Shown here: positions 8,996 to 17,559 of the stretch, in pieces
Position numbering within the stretch: the stretch's first letter is position 1
Layout: each line of letters opens with the position of its first letter
Assembly (NCBI GenBank): GCA_049975345.1
Contig: JBNGDP010000001.1
Span: 124,001-188,000 of the forward strand
Direction of reading: 5' to 3'
DNA from: Oceanipulchritudo sp049975345
GTDB lineage: Bacteria; Verrucomicrobiota; Verrucomicrobiia; Opitutales; Oceanipulchritudinaceae
Length of the DNA stretch: 64,000 nucleotides
Translations under genes and position numbers: made by a program
The notes under the pieces: generated by a model
The model's input: the letters and a program-made list of their open reading frames with translations, nothing else
What the model was told of the DNA's origin: nothing
Databases searched by the model: none

Positions 8996-9036
8996 AATGG
9001 ATTGATGCGGTGGCCCGAAGCATAAACCCTGCTCCC

Positions 9037-9600
9037 ATGCAATCCGAGGTCCTCGACATCTTCAAATCGACCGGAGCCCTCCTTGAGGGGCACTTCATTC
9101 TGCGCTCCGGACTGCGCTCCGGACACTTTTTCCAGTGCGCGCGGGTCTGCGAGCACCTCGACCAGGTCACCCGGTTGGCTGAATTGCTGATCGGCAAGCT
9201 GCCGGACATGTCCGAGGTGGCAACCGTCCTCTCCCCGGCCATGGGTGGACTGGTCATCGGCCAGGAGGTCGCCCGGCAGCTCGGCAAACGCTTCATTTTC
9301 GCCGAAAAGGTCGACGACCAGCTGGCCCTGCGGCGGAATTTCCTCATCAAGCCGGGCGAGCGGGTCCTGGTCGTGGAGGATGTCATCACCCGCGGCGGCC
9401 GGGTCCAGGAGGCCCTCGATATTATTGATTCGCGCGGCGGGATCACCGAGGCCATCGCGGTCCTCGTCGACCGCTCCGCCGGCCAGGCCAAGTTCCCCGT
9501 GCCCCTGATTTCCCTGCTGGAGATGAATTTCCCGACCTACGAGCCCGACAAGATCCCGCCCGAGCTGCGCAACATCCCGGCGGTGAAGCCCGGCTCCTGA
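9037..9600 (+). CDS. pyrE: Orotate phosphoribosyltransferase
   Basis: This 187-aa cytoplasmic enzyme joins orotate and PRPP to give OMP, step five of pyrimidine synthesis. It begins MQSEVLDIFKSTGALLEGHF and has the substrate region ILRSGLRSGHFFQ, the loop AEKVDDQLALRR and the PRPP-binding signature VLVVEDVITRGG. The family normally starts right at this helix, so I place the start at ATG 9037; the open frame upstream runs through hairpin repeat E1. No other pyr gene is in the window. Confidence 0.92.
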   Translation: MQSEVLDIFKSTGALLEGHFILRSGLRSGHFFQCARVCEHLDQVTRLAELLIGKLPDMSEVATVLSPAMGGLVIGQEVARQLGKRFIFAEKVDDQLALRRNFLIKPGERVLVVEDVITRGGRVQEALDIIDSRGGITEAIAVLVDRSAGQAKFPVPLISLLEMNFPTYEPDKIPPELRNIPAVKPGS

Positions 9601-9607
9601 GGGTTCA

Positions 9608-9778
9608 TTCTCACACGGGGGCGCGGAGAGACGGAGGCACAGAGGAGTTCTTGGTGTTTAGCCGTTAGAAGAAATCGGCCTCTATTTATTGATAATTTGA
9701 GGGAATATATTTCCATTGGGTTGATCAAAAATAGAATGTTTCTCCGTGGCTCTGTTTCTCAGTGCCTCCGTGAGAGAA
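9608..9778. repeat. Hairpin repeat E2 (CGGAG-type inverted repeat)
   Basis: The arms are about 37 bases (9608-9644 and 9742-9778), imperfect reverse complements with the same TTCTC-CAC outer end and CGGAG units as E1 and E3. The loop is longer (about 97 bases, AT-rich). It fills the spacer between pyrE and the Zn peptidase gene and ends 27 bases before the peptidase ATG. Confidence 0.8.
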
Positions 9779-9805
9779 TAAACCTTTTCAATAAGCAAAA
9801 ATATC

Positions 9806-10483
9806 ATGAGCAGCATGCAGATCTTCATTTTCCTGATCATCCCGACGATCTTCCTCGGCATCTACGCCCAGGCCAAGGTTTCGGGCGCCTACAACAAGTG
9901 GTCCCGGGTCGGCTCACGCAGCCGCATTACCGGCCGCGAGGCCGCCCAGTACGTCCTGCAGAAGGCGGGCATCCATGACGTGGAGATCACCGCCACCCGC
10001 GGCCACCTGACCGACCATTACGACCCGACCAAGAAGCGCCTCGTCCTGAGCGAGGAAAACTACAGCGGCTACAGCCTGGCCGCGGTCGGGGTGGCGGCCC
10101 ACGAGGCCGGCCACGCCATCCAGCACGCCACCGGCTATTCCATGCTCAAGCTGCGCATGAGCCTGGTGCCCATGACCATGTTCGCCTCGCAGCTGCTGCC
10201 CTTCATCATTATCGGCGGCTTTTTCTTCGGCATGCTCGGGCTCATCAAGCTGGGCGTACTCGTCTATCTCGTCCTGACCATCTTCCAGTTGGTCACCCTG
10301 CCGGTCGAGTTCGACGCCAGCCGCCGGGCCAAGGCGGAACTGGTCGCCACCGGCATCCTCCAGCAGGACGAGATGGTCGGGGTCAACAAGACCCTCGACG
10401 CCGCCGCCCTCACCTACGTGGCCGCCTTCGTCAGCTCCCTCGCCAACCTGCTCTACATGCTGGCCCTGGCACGGCGGGACTGA
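9806..10483 (+). CDS. Membrane zinc metallopeptidase (YugP-like, PF04298 type)
   Basis: This 225-aa protein has an N-terminal transmembrane helix, the zinc motif GVAAHEAGHAIQHATGY (HExxH with a following Gly-His), two further membrane segments after it, and a C-terminal membrane helix (AAFVSSLANLLYMLALARR). The LVLSEENYSGYSLAAVGV stretch before the active site is typical of the family. Substrates are unknown; related proteins are linked to membrane-protein quality control by inference only. It is a single gene. Confidence 0.88.
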   Translation: MSSMQIFIFLIIPTIFLGIYAQAKVSGAYNKWSRVGSRSRITGREAAQYVLQKAGIHDVEITATRGHLTDHYDPTKKRLVLSEENYSGYSLAAVGVAAHEAGHAIQHATGYSMLKLRMSLVPMTMFASQLLPFIIIGGFFFGMLGLIKLGVLVYLVLTIFQLVTLPVEFDASRRAKAELVATGILQQDEMVGVNKTLDAAALTYVAAFVSSLANLLYMLALARRD

Positions 10484-10503
10484 TTTACTTTTTGTCAGAG
10501 CGA

Positions 10504-10521
10504 TTACCTGATTTCAGGTAA
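10504..10521. promoter_or_regulatory. Perfect 8-2-8 palindrome upstream of hicAB
   Basis: TTACCTGA-TT-TCAGGTAA is a perfect inverted repeat located 60 bases before the hicA start and 21 bases after the peptidase stop. There is no T-run on either side, so it does not look like a terminator. A likely role is an operator for HicB or the HicAB complex, which autoregulate in known systems. Confidence 0.55.
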
Positions 10522-10560
10522 AAGGCGCCGTTGGCATAAAGCAATAACATCGGAATAAAT

Positions 10561-10580
10561 GGATTCGTTGCATCGAATCC
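10561..10580. promoter_or_regulatory. Palindrome abutting the hicA start codon
   Basis: GGATTCG-TTGCAT-CGAATCC has perfect 7-base arms and ends directly before the hicA ATG at 10581. It occupies the place of the ribosome binding site, and no Shine-Dalgarno sequence is visible. It may be a second operator or an mRNA hairpin that limits toxin translation. Confidence 0.55.
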
Positions 10581-10766
10581 ATGAAGGTCAGGAATATTCT
10601 GAGAGAGTTGAAAAGGCACGGGTGGCGAATAGTACGGGTCAGGGGCAGTCACCGCCAACTGAAGCACAGTTCCAAACCCGGGACTGTAACCGTATCAGGG
10701 CATCCAAGGCTTGAAATACCACCGGGAACTCTCAAGAGTATCAAAAAGCAAGCAGGGCTCGACTGA
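10581..10766 (+). CDS. hicA: HicA-type mRNA interferase toxin
   Basis: This 61-aa protein is of the YcfA/HicA double-stranded RNA-binding fold: MKVRNILRELKRHGWRIVRV, then RGSHRQLKH with the catalytic His, and the end motif IPPGTLKSIKKQAGL. HicA cleaves mRNA and is held inactive by HicB. Length and motif order match the family. The stop codon overlaps the hicB start (TGATG), so the pair is translationally coupled. Confidence 0.92.
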   Translation: MKVRNILRELKRHGWRIVRVRGSHRQLKHSSKPGTVTVSGHPRLEIPPGTLKSIKKQAGLD

Positions 10767-10954
10767 TGAAGAAAACAACCAAGCATACAATTGTCATCGA
10801 AGAAGGATCAGAATCCTTTGGCGCTTATGTTGAAGAATTGCCTGGGTGTGTCGCAGTTGCCAAAACGCGTGAAGAGGTTGAGAGATTGATTCAGGAGGCA
10901 ATTGAAATGCATATCAGCGAAGATTCTGATTTCACATCTCTAAAGTCATCCTGA
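10766..10954 (+). CDS. hicB: HicB-type antitoxin
   Basis: This 62-aa protein has the partial RNase-H-like HicB fold: IVIEEGSESFGAYVEELPGCVAVAKTR in two stretches, then VERLIQEAIEMHI. It neutralises HicA. It is short and ends in a polar tail with no C-terminal helix-turn-helix or ribbon-helix-helix domain, so if the operon is autoregulated the DNA-binding part must be this fold or something else. Its last 23 bases overlap the convergent gene at 10932-11816. Confidence 0.88.
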   Translation: MKKTTKHTIVIEEGSESFGAYVEELPGCVAVAKTREEVERLIQEAIEMHISEDSDFTSLKSS

Positions 10955-11816
10955 CCGGCAGTTCCATCGCCTTGCCCGGGGCGAGGACCTCAAGAGGCCC
11001 CATGTGCTCCACTTCGCCCATGGTCGTGGGGCGGTTTGCCGGCGAGGCGTAAATCGTGACATTCGATCCGCCCTCGGGGTACTCCGCATCCGGATCGTAT
11101 GGGGCGGTGAATTCCAGCACGATGCCCTGCTTGAGGACGTCAATCCGCCCCTGCGGCTGGACCAGGCCGAGCTTGACATTTCCATCCTCCTGCCCTTCCC
11201 GGATTTCAAGCTGCAGGTATTCGCGCGTGCTGCTGATGCGCGTGTCCCCGATGTCGGTCCAGGGAAACACCGCGATGTTGTTGGGAAAATCGCGGGGCAC
11301 GTGGGGCGAACGGGCAAAAGGGATCCGGAAAACGCAATCCGCCGGAAAAGCGGCAAGGCTCCAGATGCCGACATAGCGATGGACCTCGCCCTCGTTGTGG
11401 ATGCGCTGCAGGATCGTGATCGCGGGCCGGTCCTCCTCAAGCGTCACCACCCACTCGAGCACAAGGCCCCATTCGTTCGGGTTCAAGGTCTTCAGACGGA
11501 TTTCGCGCTCGCTCACGAATTCCATGGAGGCGGGTTGCCCGGACAGCATGTCACGCAGAGCGATAATGTCCGACGGCGCCATGACCCAGGTCTTCAGTCC
11601 GTGATAGGGATCGTCGGTCTCGCGCAGCAGGTTCTCCCCGCCGGGCACGCGCAGGTCGGCAAGGCGGATGCCCTTCTTCCAGGTGAACCCCGCTTCCAGA
11701 TGGTCGTTCTTCAGCCAGTACATTTCCCCTGCATGGGCTGTAGAAGATGCGAGGACAAGCAAAGAAGATGCGAACAGGCTAAAAATAAACCGTTCTGTCA
11801 TGCGTCCCATCATCAT
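10932..11816 (-). CDS. Secreted protein of unknown function, possible galactose-mutarotase-like (DUF4380-like) fold
   Basis: This 294-aa protein has an N-terminal signal peptide (ERFIFSLFASSLLVLASS, then THAGEM with a likely cut after AHA). The body has alternating beta-strand segments such as FTWKKGIRLADLRVPGGENLL and LVLEWVVTLEEDRPAITILQR, reminiscent of aldose-epimerase-like beta-sandwiches that bind sugars. The family call is a guess from fold-like pattern only. The start at ATG 11816 is chosen for AAGGAGG five bases upstream; an ATG at 11801 would give a cleaner signal peptide. It stands alone next to HicAB and repeat E3. Confidence 0.6.
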   Translation of the reverse strand: MMMGRMTERFIFSLFASSLLVLASSTAHAGEMYWLKNDHLEAGFTWKKGIRLADLRVPGGENLLRETDDPYHGLKTWVMAPSDIIALRDMLSGQPASMEFVSEREIRLKTLNPNEWGLVLEWVVTLEEDRPAITILQRIHNEGEVHRYVGIWSLAAFPADCVFRIPFARSPHVPRDFPNNIAVFPWTDIGDTRISSTREYLQLEIREGQEDGNVKLGLVQPQGRIDVLKQGIVLEFTAPYDPDAEYPEGGSNVTIYASPANRPTTMGEVEHMGPLEVLAPGKAMELPVRMTLEM

Positions 11817-11844
11817 GAGAACCTCCTTCATCAACAAGATAAAT

Positions 11845-11935
11845 TATCTCACGCGGAGACGTGGAGCAGCAGAGGTAAATTACATAATCCCCTTATTAGA
11901 GATGTCTCCGCGGCTCCGCGGCTCCGCGTGAAAAA
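11845..11935. repeat. Hairpin repeat E3 (CGGAG-type inverted repeat)
   Basis: The arms (about 11845-11875 and 11905-11935) are imperfect reverse complements containing CTCACGCGGAG and spaced GGAG units, matching the arm design of E1 and E2, with a short AT-rich loop. It lies between the divergent secreted protein and isomerase genes. Confidence 0.8.
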
Positions 11936-11981
11936 TAAATAAACCTTTACCCTGGCCACTTCACATCCAAGGCTCTTACTC

Positions 11982-12770
11982 ATGCCCGACTTCAAGCCCG
12001 GTCTCGTCTCCATCTCCTTCCGCAAGCTCCCGCCGGAGGAAATCATTGAAGCCATAAAGCCTATGCCCCTGCAAGGCATCGAATGGGGCGGCGACGTGCA
12101 TGTTCCGCACGGCGACACCGCCGTCGCCGAGCGCGTCGGTCGCCTGACCCGCGAGGCCGGGCTGGAACCGTTCTGCTACGGCGCCTACTACCGCTTCCGC
12201 GAAGTCCATCCGGAAAACAAGGAGCCCGGTCCGGAGATCGAGGCGGTGCTGGATTCCGCTCAGGCCCTCGGCGCCCCGCGTGTGCGCCTGTGGGCCGGGG
12301 AAATGGACTTTGAAGACGCTTCTCCCGGGTACCGCAAGGCGGTGGCCGCACGCGCACATGAGGTGGCCCAACTGGCACATCAGCGCGGCCTTGCCATCGA
12401 CCTGGAATTCCACGGCGGCACTCTCAACAACTCGGCGGAGCATTCTCTCGAACTTCTCGGCATGATCCACCACCCGAACGCCCACACCCTCTGGCAACCC
12501 GCCGTGCCCCTGTCGGTGGAGGAGCGCATCGCCGGCCTGAAGAAACTCCTCCCCCGCGTCAGCAACGTCCATTGCTTCCACTGGGGGCCCGGCGGGTGGA
12601 AGGAGCGCTATCCGCTGGCGGAGGGCGCGGAGGCATGGCGGGCCTATCTGGATGTATTCAACACCGTCGATACGTCCCGCTGGATCTCGCTCGAGTACGT
12701 CAAGAACGACTCGCTGGAGGTGCTGGGCAAGGATGCCGTAACGCTGGCCGCATTGACGCGCCAATACTAA
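11982..12770 (+). CDS. Sugar phosphate isomerase/epimerase family protein (xylose isomerase-like TIM barrel)
   Basis: This 262-aa soluble TIM-barrel protein of the AP endonuclease 2 superfamily shows LVSISFRKLPPEEIIEAIK at strand 1, GIEWGGDVHV, LRLW-type VRLWAG, a metal-ligand Glu in IDLEFHGGTLNNS, CFHWGPGGW and WISLEYVKND with the last metal Glu. Such proteins isomerise or epimerise sugars or act on inositol-type substrates. The substrate is unknown. A close paralogue at 47426-47868 has decayed. The last 4 bases overlap the end of the convergent sulfatase gene. Confidence 0.82.
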   Translation: MPDFKPGLVSISFRKLPPEEIIEAIKPMPLQGIEWGGDVHVPHGDTAVAERVGRLTREAGLEPFCYGAYYRFREVHPENKEPGPEIEAVLDSAQALGAPRVRLWAGEMDFEDASPGYRKAVAARAHEVAQLAHQRGLAIDLEFHGGTLNNSAEHSLELLGMIHHPNAHTLWQPAVPLSVEERIAGLKKLLPRVSNVHCFHWGPGGWKERYPLAEGAEAWRAYLDVFNTVDTSRWISLEYVKNDSLEVLGKDAVTLAALTRQY

Positions 12771-14305
12771 AGGTAGTTGACCTTGCCCTCCCGGACACGC
12801 TGCCGCGGGCCGGCCAGATTGGACTCCTTGCCGTCGCCGGCCAGCTGAAACACCTCCCTGCCGCCTTCATCACGGCTCATAGGAGGATGCGAAGTCACAT
12901 GCCGGGAACTGCATACCAGCCACTCCAGGAGCAATCGGACAAGCTGGTCGCGGATTTCCCTGTAATCGGGATCCTGATACAGATTGCGGGTTTCCCATGG
13001 ATCCTCAGCAAGGTTGTAGAGTTCGCCAACCTCGCCATTGAACATTTCCCGGGGATAGAAAACCATGCGGTAATCCCGCCACCGGATGGCCTTGCTCCAT
13101 TCGTTTTCCGTGACCGCCATGGACTTGCACCCTTCCCTCTCGCGGCCGGCCAGGCAGGCGGAGGCATCCACACCGTCGGTGCTTTCCATCTGGGGCAGGC
13201 CCGCAAGCGACAGGAAAGTTGGCAGGATATCAATGTTCTCGATAATCGCGTTGCACTGCGTTGCCGGGGGCAGCGTCTGCGGGAACGACCAGATCATGGG
13301 GATCCGGCAGACTTCCTCGGAGCAGATTCCCGGATACTTTTCCGCCAATCCAAAGATGCCATGATAGGCGCCATGGTCCGTCGTGTAGATAATGATGGTG
13401 TCATCAAGTTGGCCGCTTTCCTCAAGATGGTCGAGAATCTGGCCGATTGCATCATCCACCATGGATACACAGGCAAGGGTGCCCCGATAGGCCCTGGCCA
13501 AACCGGATTGCAAGTCGGTTTTACCCTCATCCCCGAGGGACCACTCGTAGTTGTTGAAGTGTTCCCTCGCCTTCTGGAAGTGACTCGGCCGGCCTTGAAT
13601 GGGCTGGGTGTAGTAGTCAGGTAATTCCACTCCGTCATACAGGTCCCAGAATTCCTTCAACGGCGTCAATTGGTGATGTGGACGGGGAAAGGAGACCTTG
13701 ACGCACCAGGGCTGGCCGCCGCTCTCATCGATAAAGCGGTTCGCCTCGCGGGCGCACCAGTATTCCACTACATGCTCCTTCGGCATGTCCGTGGGCCGGG
13801 CGTCAAAGGAGTTGTAGCCGCCGTTTTCGTCGGGAATCTTGCGGCTGTCCTCCTTTTCGTAGACGCCTTGCTCCCTAAGGTAGCGGTGATAGGGGGAATC
13901 AAACCGGTCGCCCGAAGCGGAACGGTAACAGTCCGCGTACAGGTCAAGGTCGTCCGCCACCCAGTTCCGCGGCTCGTCGGGAAGGTGCAGCTTGCCGATA
14001 CCCGCCGTCCGGTAGCCGTTTTTCCTGGCATGAGCGAACAGGTTCGGAAGGTTTCGGGGCGCCGGTCCGCCCAGCCCGAAATACCCGTGGTTGTGCGGAT
14101 ACTGTCCGGAAAGCATGCTGACGCGGCTGGGCGTGCAGATCGGATTGCTGGTGTAGGCGCGATGACAGAGCACACCCCGTGCGGCGAGTTTGTCCAGGTT
14201 GGGGGTTTGGACCGTCTCATGCCCGGCGCAACCGAGCAGCCGGGCCTGGTGCTGGTCCGACACAAGGAAAAGGATGTTGGGACGTTTGCCGTTTTTGCTC
14301 GTCAT
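12767..14305 (-). CDS. Sulfatase (type I, formylglycine-dependent), cytoplasmic
   Basis: This 512-aa alkaline-phosphatase-fold sulfatase starts directly with KRPNILFLVSDQHQ, without a signal peptide. The catalytic Cys57 lies in CTPSR, the substrate for conversion to formylglycine; GIGKLHLP and TTDHGAYHG give the other active-site Lys, His and Asp. It removes sulfate esters from carbohydrates. Its ATG overlaps the stop of the 1056-aa beta-helix gene (ATGA), making it the last gene of the operon led by the TonB receptor. The C-terminal 50 residues are long and basic compared with relatives. A cytoplasmic site implies that sulfated oligosaccharides are imported before desulfation. Confidence 0.92.
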   Translation of the reverse strand: MTSKNGKRPNILFLVSDQHQARLLGCAGHETVQTPNLDKLAARGVLCHRAYTSNPICTPSRVSMLSGQYPHNHGYFGLGGPAPRNLPNLFAHARKNGYRTAGIGKLHLPDEPRNWVADDLDLYADCYRSASGDRFDSPYHRYLREQGVYEKEDSRKIPDENGGYNSFDARPTDMPKEHVVEYWCAREANRFIDESGGQPWCVKVSFPRPHHQLTPLKEFWDLYDGVELPDYYTQPIQGRPSHFQKAREHFNNYEWSLGDEGKTDLQSGLARAYRGTLACVSMVDDAIGQILDHLEESGQLDDTIIIYTTDHGAYHGIFGLAEKYPGICSEEVCRIPMIWSFPQTLPPATQCNAIIENIDILPTFLSLAGLPQMESTDGVDASACLAGREREGCKSMAVTENEWSKAIRWRDYRMVFYPREMFNGEVGELYNLAEDPWETRNLYQDPDYREIRDQLVRLLLEWLVCSSRHVTSHPPMSRDEGGREVFQLAGDGKESNLAGPRQRVREGKVNYL

Positions 14306-17300
14306 TTTGGGAAATAGGTCCAGCCGCTGTCGTCGGGAATATAAATGTACTGATTCAAGGCAACGCTCCAGATCCAGGGATCGTTGGTCACGTAGAGGAA
14401 TCCATTAAACCAGCCTGGCCTGCCGGTATTGACATAACCAAAAGCATCAACCGGATAACCATACCAGAAATCGCCCGTTCCGGTTGGCGAAAACGTCGCA
14501 CTGACAAGATCCAACTCGCCGGGAGTGAGCAGCCGATTCCAGACCGCGATCTTCCCAAGGTAACCGTAAAAAAGATTTTCATGACCGATGGCCGTGAACT
14601 CCGAATCATGGTACTGCAACGGTCTCGCATTTCCGCCGATGTCCGTGTCTTCAAACTGTGCACCGACCTTCTTTACGCCGGTTGCCTGGTCGACCAGGGT
14701 ATCATTCAGATACAGTTTGATCGAGTCATTCGCCTTGCTGCTTTCCACGACAAGGGAATAGGCAGACTCGGGCTGGACCGGTGCGGACACCCAGACGGGA
14801 CCCCAGCGCCTTATGTCCACGCCCTCATAACTGACATATACCATGCCGCCGTCGATGTAGACGACCATGGAATTATTGCCGTCCCCCGTGGCCCAGAGGA
14901 CCTGCCGCTTGCCGACCCCGAGGCCGGTCTTGAATTGGATGGCGAATGTGCGCTCCTCAAAGGAGGTCCCCGACAGCAGGGGATCCGTCTGGATGGTCCA
15001 CAGGGCGCCCTCCAACCGGAGGCCGGGGGCACTTCCAAAAAGGTCCGGGACATGGCGGGGCGTGCGCGGATTGGGGGCATATCTGCCATTTGCCTGGAAG
15101 CGGCGGCTTGAATCGGTTGTATCGAGCCATCGATACGCCTGTCCATCCTCGGAAAAGGTGATCCCGCTCTTTGGATCAAAATAAGAATCCGGCGCTGTCT
15201 GCGCGATGAGCGGATCCCCTTCAACGGGATCCAGGAAGGTCCCCCATGCCTCTGCGGGATAGCCGACCGTATAGGCGGGATTTTCATCGATGGAAAGGTG
15301 GACAAGCTGGTCGTTCGGGAAATCACTCGAATGAAAAGCTGGCAGCTTGATTTCCACAGCATAGTCGCCATCAGCAAAGGTGATCTGGGCCGGAATTTGG
15401 TTTGCGATGGATGCGACGGCTGCGTCCGCCGTGTGGGAAAGATCGACCGTCAACGTGCCTGTATTGGTGGACCGGTACACGGTGAATCCGGTCCATGGAA
15501 TTTCGGTCGGAAAGGATCCTTTGAGGTCGTTACCGAATACATACACCCTCGGCTCGTCCGGGGGCAGCAGGCTCGTTCCGGCTGTGTAGAGTGGATGGGA
15601 TGACACCCGGGCGGTGTTGGTACGAATCTCATCCGATTCGGCGATGCGCGTTTCCCCGTCCCGCGTTTCAATGGCGACGATCTCGTAGGAATTGCCCTGC
15701 TGGGCCTTGGTGGCGAAGGTGGCGGTCAGCGTGCTGTCGATCGTCCGGAAGACGGGCGAGTTGTCGCTGCCTTCCCATTGGCCGAGGCTGGAGGATCCCA
15801 TCATCTGGGTCCGCCCACCGTTGGTCGTGAGGAAGACCTGCGTGTTGCGCTCCGACTTGAACCCGTTGACGCGCAGGTTGCCGCCGTTGTTCCAGACCTT
15901 GGTGCCGATGAACGGCTCCACATTCAGCTGGTTGGCATGGACATTTTGCGGGTGCCGCAAGTGCAGGTAGCCAAGGACCGTGTCCTCCAGGAAGAGGTCA
16001 CCCGCGCCGGGTGAATTGATGACCGGCGCACCGCCATCCAGCATCACAAGGTCCGCCGGGGAATTGTGCAGGAGATACGTGACATAGCGGGTGCCGCTGG
16101 AGAGAATGAGACCGTCGATGATAATAGCGTCGGCATTGTTGTTCTCGACGATAATGGCCGGGGGCCGGTCATCGCTGTCGAAGAGATCCCCGCGCGTACT
16201 GAAGAAATTATTGAAACCATAGATCTTGCGAACGTTGCCGCGGATATAGATCGGTTTTTCTATGGTGTATTCCCCTCTCGGCCCGCCGGTGGCCGGGAAG
16301 TAAACGATGGACTTCCCGGAATCGATGGCGGCCTGGATGGCGTCGGAATCATCCTCGCGGCCGACCCAGTCAGCGCCATAGTCCATGACGTTGGCCCAGT
16401 CGTTGAAGTCGTTGCTGTGGTAATCGGGCCGCTCAACATCGGGAATGTCCAGATGGTCGGGAAGCGCCGTAAACAGGGCGGCCGGGTCAGCCGTTGTGTA
16501 ACTGGAAATATTGGCATCACTTACTTCCACCGTGGAGGGCTGATTTGTATCCCTTAAATGGATACTAGAGCCTCCATAATTCGAATTGCGCAGGTAGAGA
16601 TCACCGTCCTGCTCGTTAAGGATGGCGGCCCCGCTGGCCGGACCATCGGTCACGCTGACCCCGACAAGAGCGACCATCCCGTCACCCGTGTTGACGAAAG
16701 TGGTGACCGTGTTGTCACTGACGAGGTTTTTCACCCCGATCGTGAGATCCTGGTTGCGCCAACCCTCGAAACTCTGGTTTCTCAGGGTAATGTTGGAAAA
16801 ACCGATCATGAAGTTGCTTCCTCCCGAGTAAATACCCCGGCTGAACCCTTCAATCACAACATCGGCGACCTGATGCGGGCCCTGCTGGCTTTGCGTCAGC
16901 AGCAACCCTGTATATCCCTGGCCATCGTCCGAGGTAATTGTCACATGGCGGATCGATCCGCGGTTGCTGGCAATGAAATCGACCCCGATGGCATCCTTGT
17001 TGTCACTTCCGACATTGATCGTCAGGTTGTGCAGGTAGTTGTCGAAAGCGTCATTCAGCCCGGGACCGCCATTGGTGGAGAAGCGGAAAACGGGACGCCT
17101 GTCCACAAATCCGCCGTTCCACAGGCTGTCGGCCAGTTTGACGATCACACCGTCCCGGCTTTCCCCAAGGATCTTGATGCGGTTGGCCACCTGGGACTTG
17201 GTCACATCCGTGTAGCCCCCGAGCGTGTCGGAAACGAGGTAAGTCCCATTCGGCAAATAGACGGTCTGCGTACTGTTGCCATTTCCGATCGCGTCGTAGA

Positions 17301-17472
17301 TCGCCTGCTGGAGCGCGGCCGTGTCATCGGTGACCCCGTCGCCCATGGCATTGTAGGGGGCCTGGGTGACATCGACCACATTGCTGTCCGCGGGAAAGCG
17401 AATGGATGAATCCTGCCCGTGGGACAGGACGGAAAGCCAACAAAGGGCACAGGCTAAAGTGAGATACTTCAT
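14302..17472 (-). CDS. Large secreted beta-helix protein (pectate-lyase-3-like) with lamin-G-like domain and C-terminal tag
   Basis: This 1056-aa protein has a signal peptide (KYLTLACALCWLSVLSHGQ). Two pectate-lyase-3 entry motifs are seen: APYNAMGDGVTDDTAALQQA (about residues 38-57) and MDYGADWVGREDDSDAIQAA (about 365-384), each starting a set of beta-helix coils. Around 860-1000 is a lamin-G/concanavalin-A-like domain (YRWLDTTDSSRRF, GYLGKIAVWNRLLTPGE). The last 55 residues form a Trp/Tyr/Gly-rich tag shared with the next upstream gene. The 1368-aa protein at 26614 is a paralogue with a different C-terminus. A role as an extracellular polysaccharide lyase or hydrolase is inferred. It is third in the TonB-led operon. 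Confidence 0.8.
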   Translation of the reverse strand: MKYLTLACALCWLSVLSHGQDSSIRFPADSNVVDVTQAPYNAMGDGVTDDTAALQQAIYDAIGNGNSTQTVYLPNGTYLVSDTLGGYTDVTKSQVANRIKILGESRDGVIVKLADSLWNGGFVDRRPVFRFSTNGGPGLNDAFDNYLHNLTINVGSDNKDAIGVDFIASNRGSIRHVTITSDDGQGYTGLLLTQSQQGPHQVADVVIEGFSRGIYSGGSNFMIGFSNITLRNQSFEGWRNQDLTIGVKNLVSDNTVTTFVNTGDGMVALVGVSVTDGPASGAAILNEQDGDLYLRNSNYGGSSIHLRDTNQPSTVEVSDANISSYTTADPAALFTALPDHLDIPDVERPDYHSNDFNDWANVMDYGADWVGREDDSDAIQAAIDSGKSIVYFPATGGPRGEYTIEKPIYIRGNVRKIYGFNNFFSTRGDLFDSDDRPPAIIVENNNADAIIIDGLILSSGTRYVTYLLHNSPADLVMLDGGAPVINSPGAGDLFLEDTVLGYLHLRHPQNVHANQLNVEPFIGTKVWNNGGNLRVNGFKSERNTQVFLTTNGGRTQMMGSSSLGQWEGSDNSPVFRTIDSTLTATFATKAQQGNSYEIVAIETRDGETRIAESDEIRTNTARVSSHPLYTAGTSLLPPDEPRVYVFGNDLKGSFPTEIPWTGFTVYRSTNTGTLTVDLSHTADAAVASIANQIPAQITFADGDYAVEIKLPAFHSSDFPNDQLVHLSIDENPAYTVGYPAEAWGTFLDPVEGDPLIAQTAPDSYFDPKSGITFSEDGQAYRWLDTTDSSRRFQANGRYAPNPRTPRHVPDLFGSAPGLRLEGALWTIQTDPLLSGTSFEERTFAIQFKTGLGVGKRQVLWATGDGNNSMVVYIDGGMVYVSYEGVDIRRWGPVWVSAPVQPESAYSLVVESSKANDSIKLYLNDTLVDQATGVKKVGAQFEDTDIGGNARPLQYHDSEFTAIGHENLFYGYLGKIAVWNRLLTPGELDLVSATFSPTGTGDFWYGYPVDAFGYVNTGRPGWFNGFLYVTNDPWIWSVALNQYIYIPDDSGWTYFPK

Positions 17473-17506
17473 GTAGACGGCTATTTATCTGATGGAGGGG
17501 AAAAGC

Positions 17507-17540
17507 CCCGGGGACTGCCGCAGTTTGCGGAGTCCCCGGG
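17507..17540 (-). terminator. Strong hairpin with short T-run between two operon genes (attenuator-like)
   Basis: The GC-rich arms CCCGGGGACT and AGTCCCCGGG extend inward through CCGCA/TGCGG around a 3-base loop, with one bulged G. On the minus strand it is followed by GGCTTTTCCCC. It sits in the 87-base gap between the 339-aa gene and the 1056-aa beta-helix gene. It may partly stop transcription or protect the upstream mRNA, giving more of the upstream products. Confidence 0.6.
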
Positions 17541-17559
17541 TCGGAGTAAATCAACCCAA

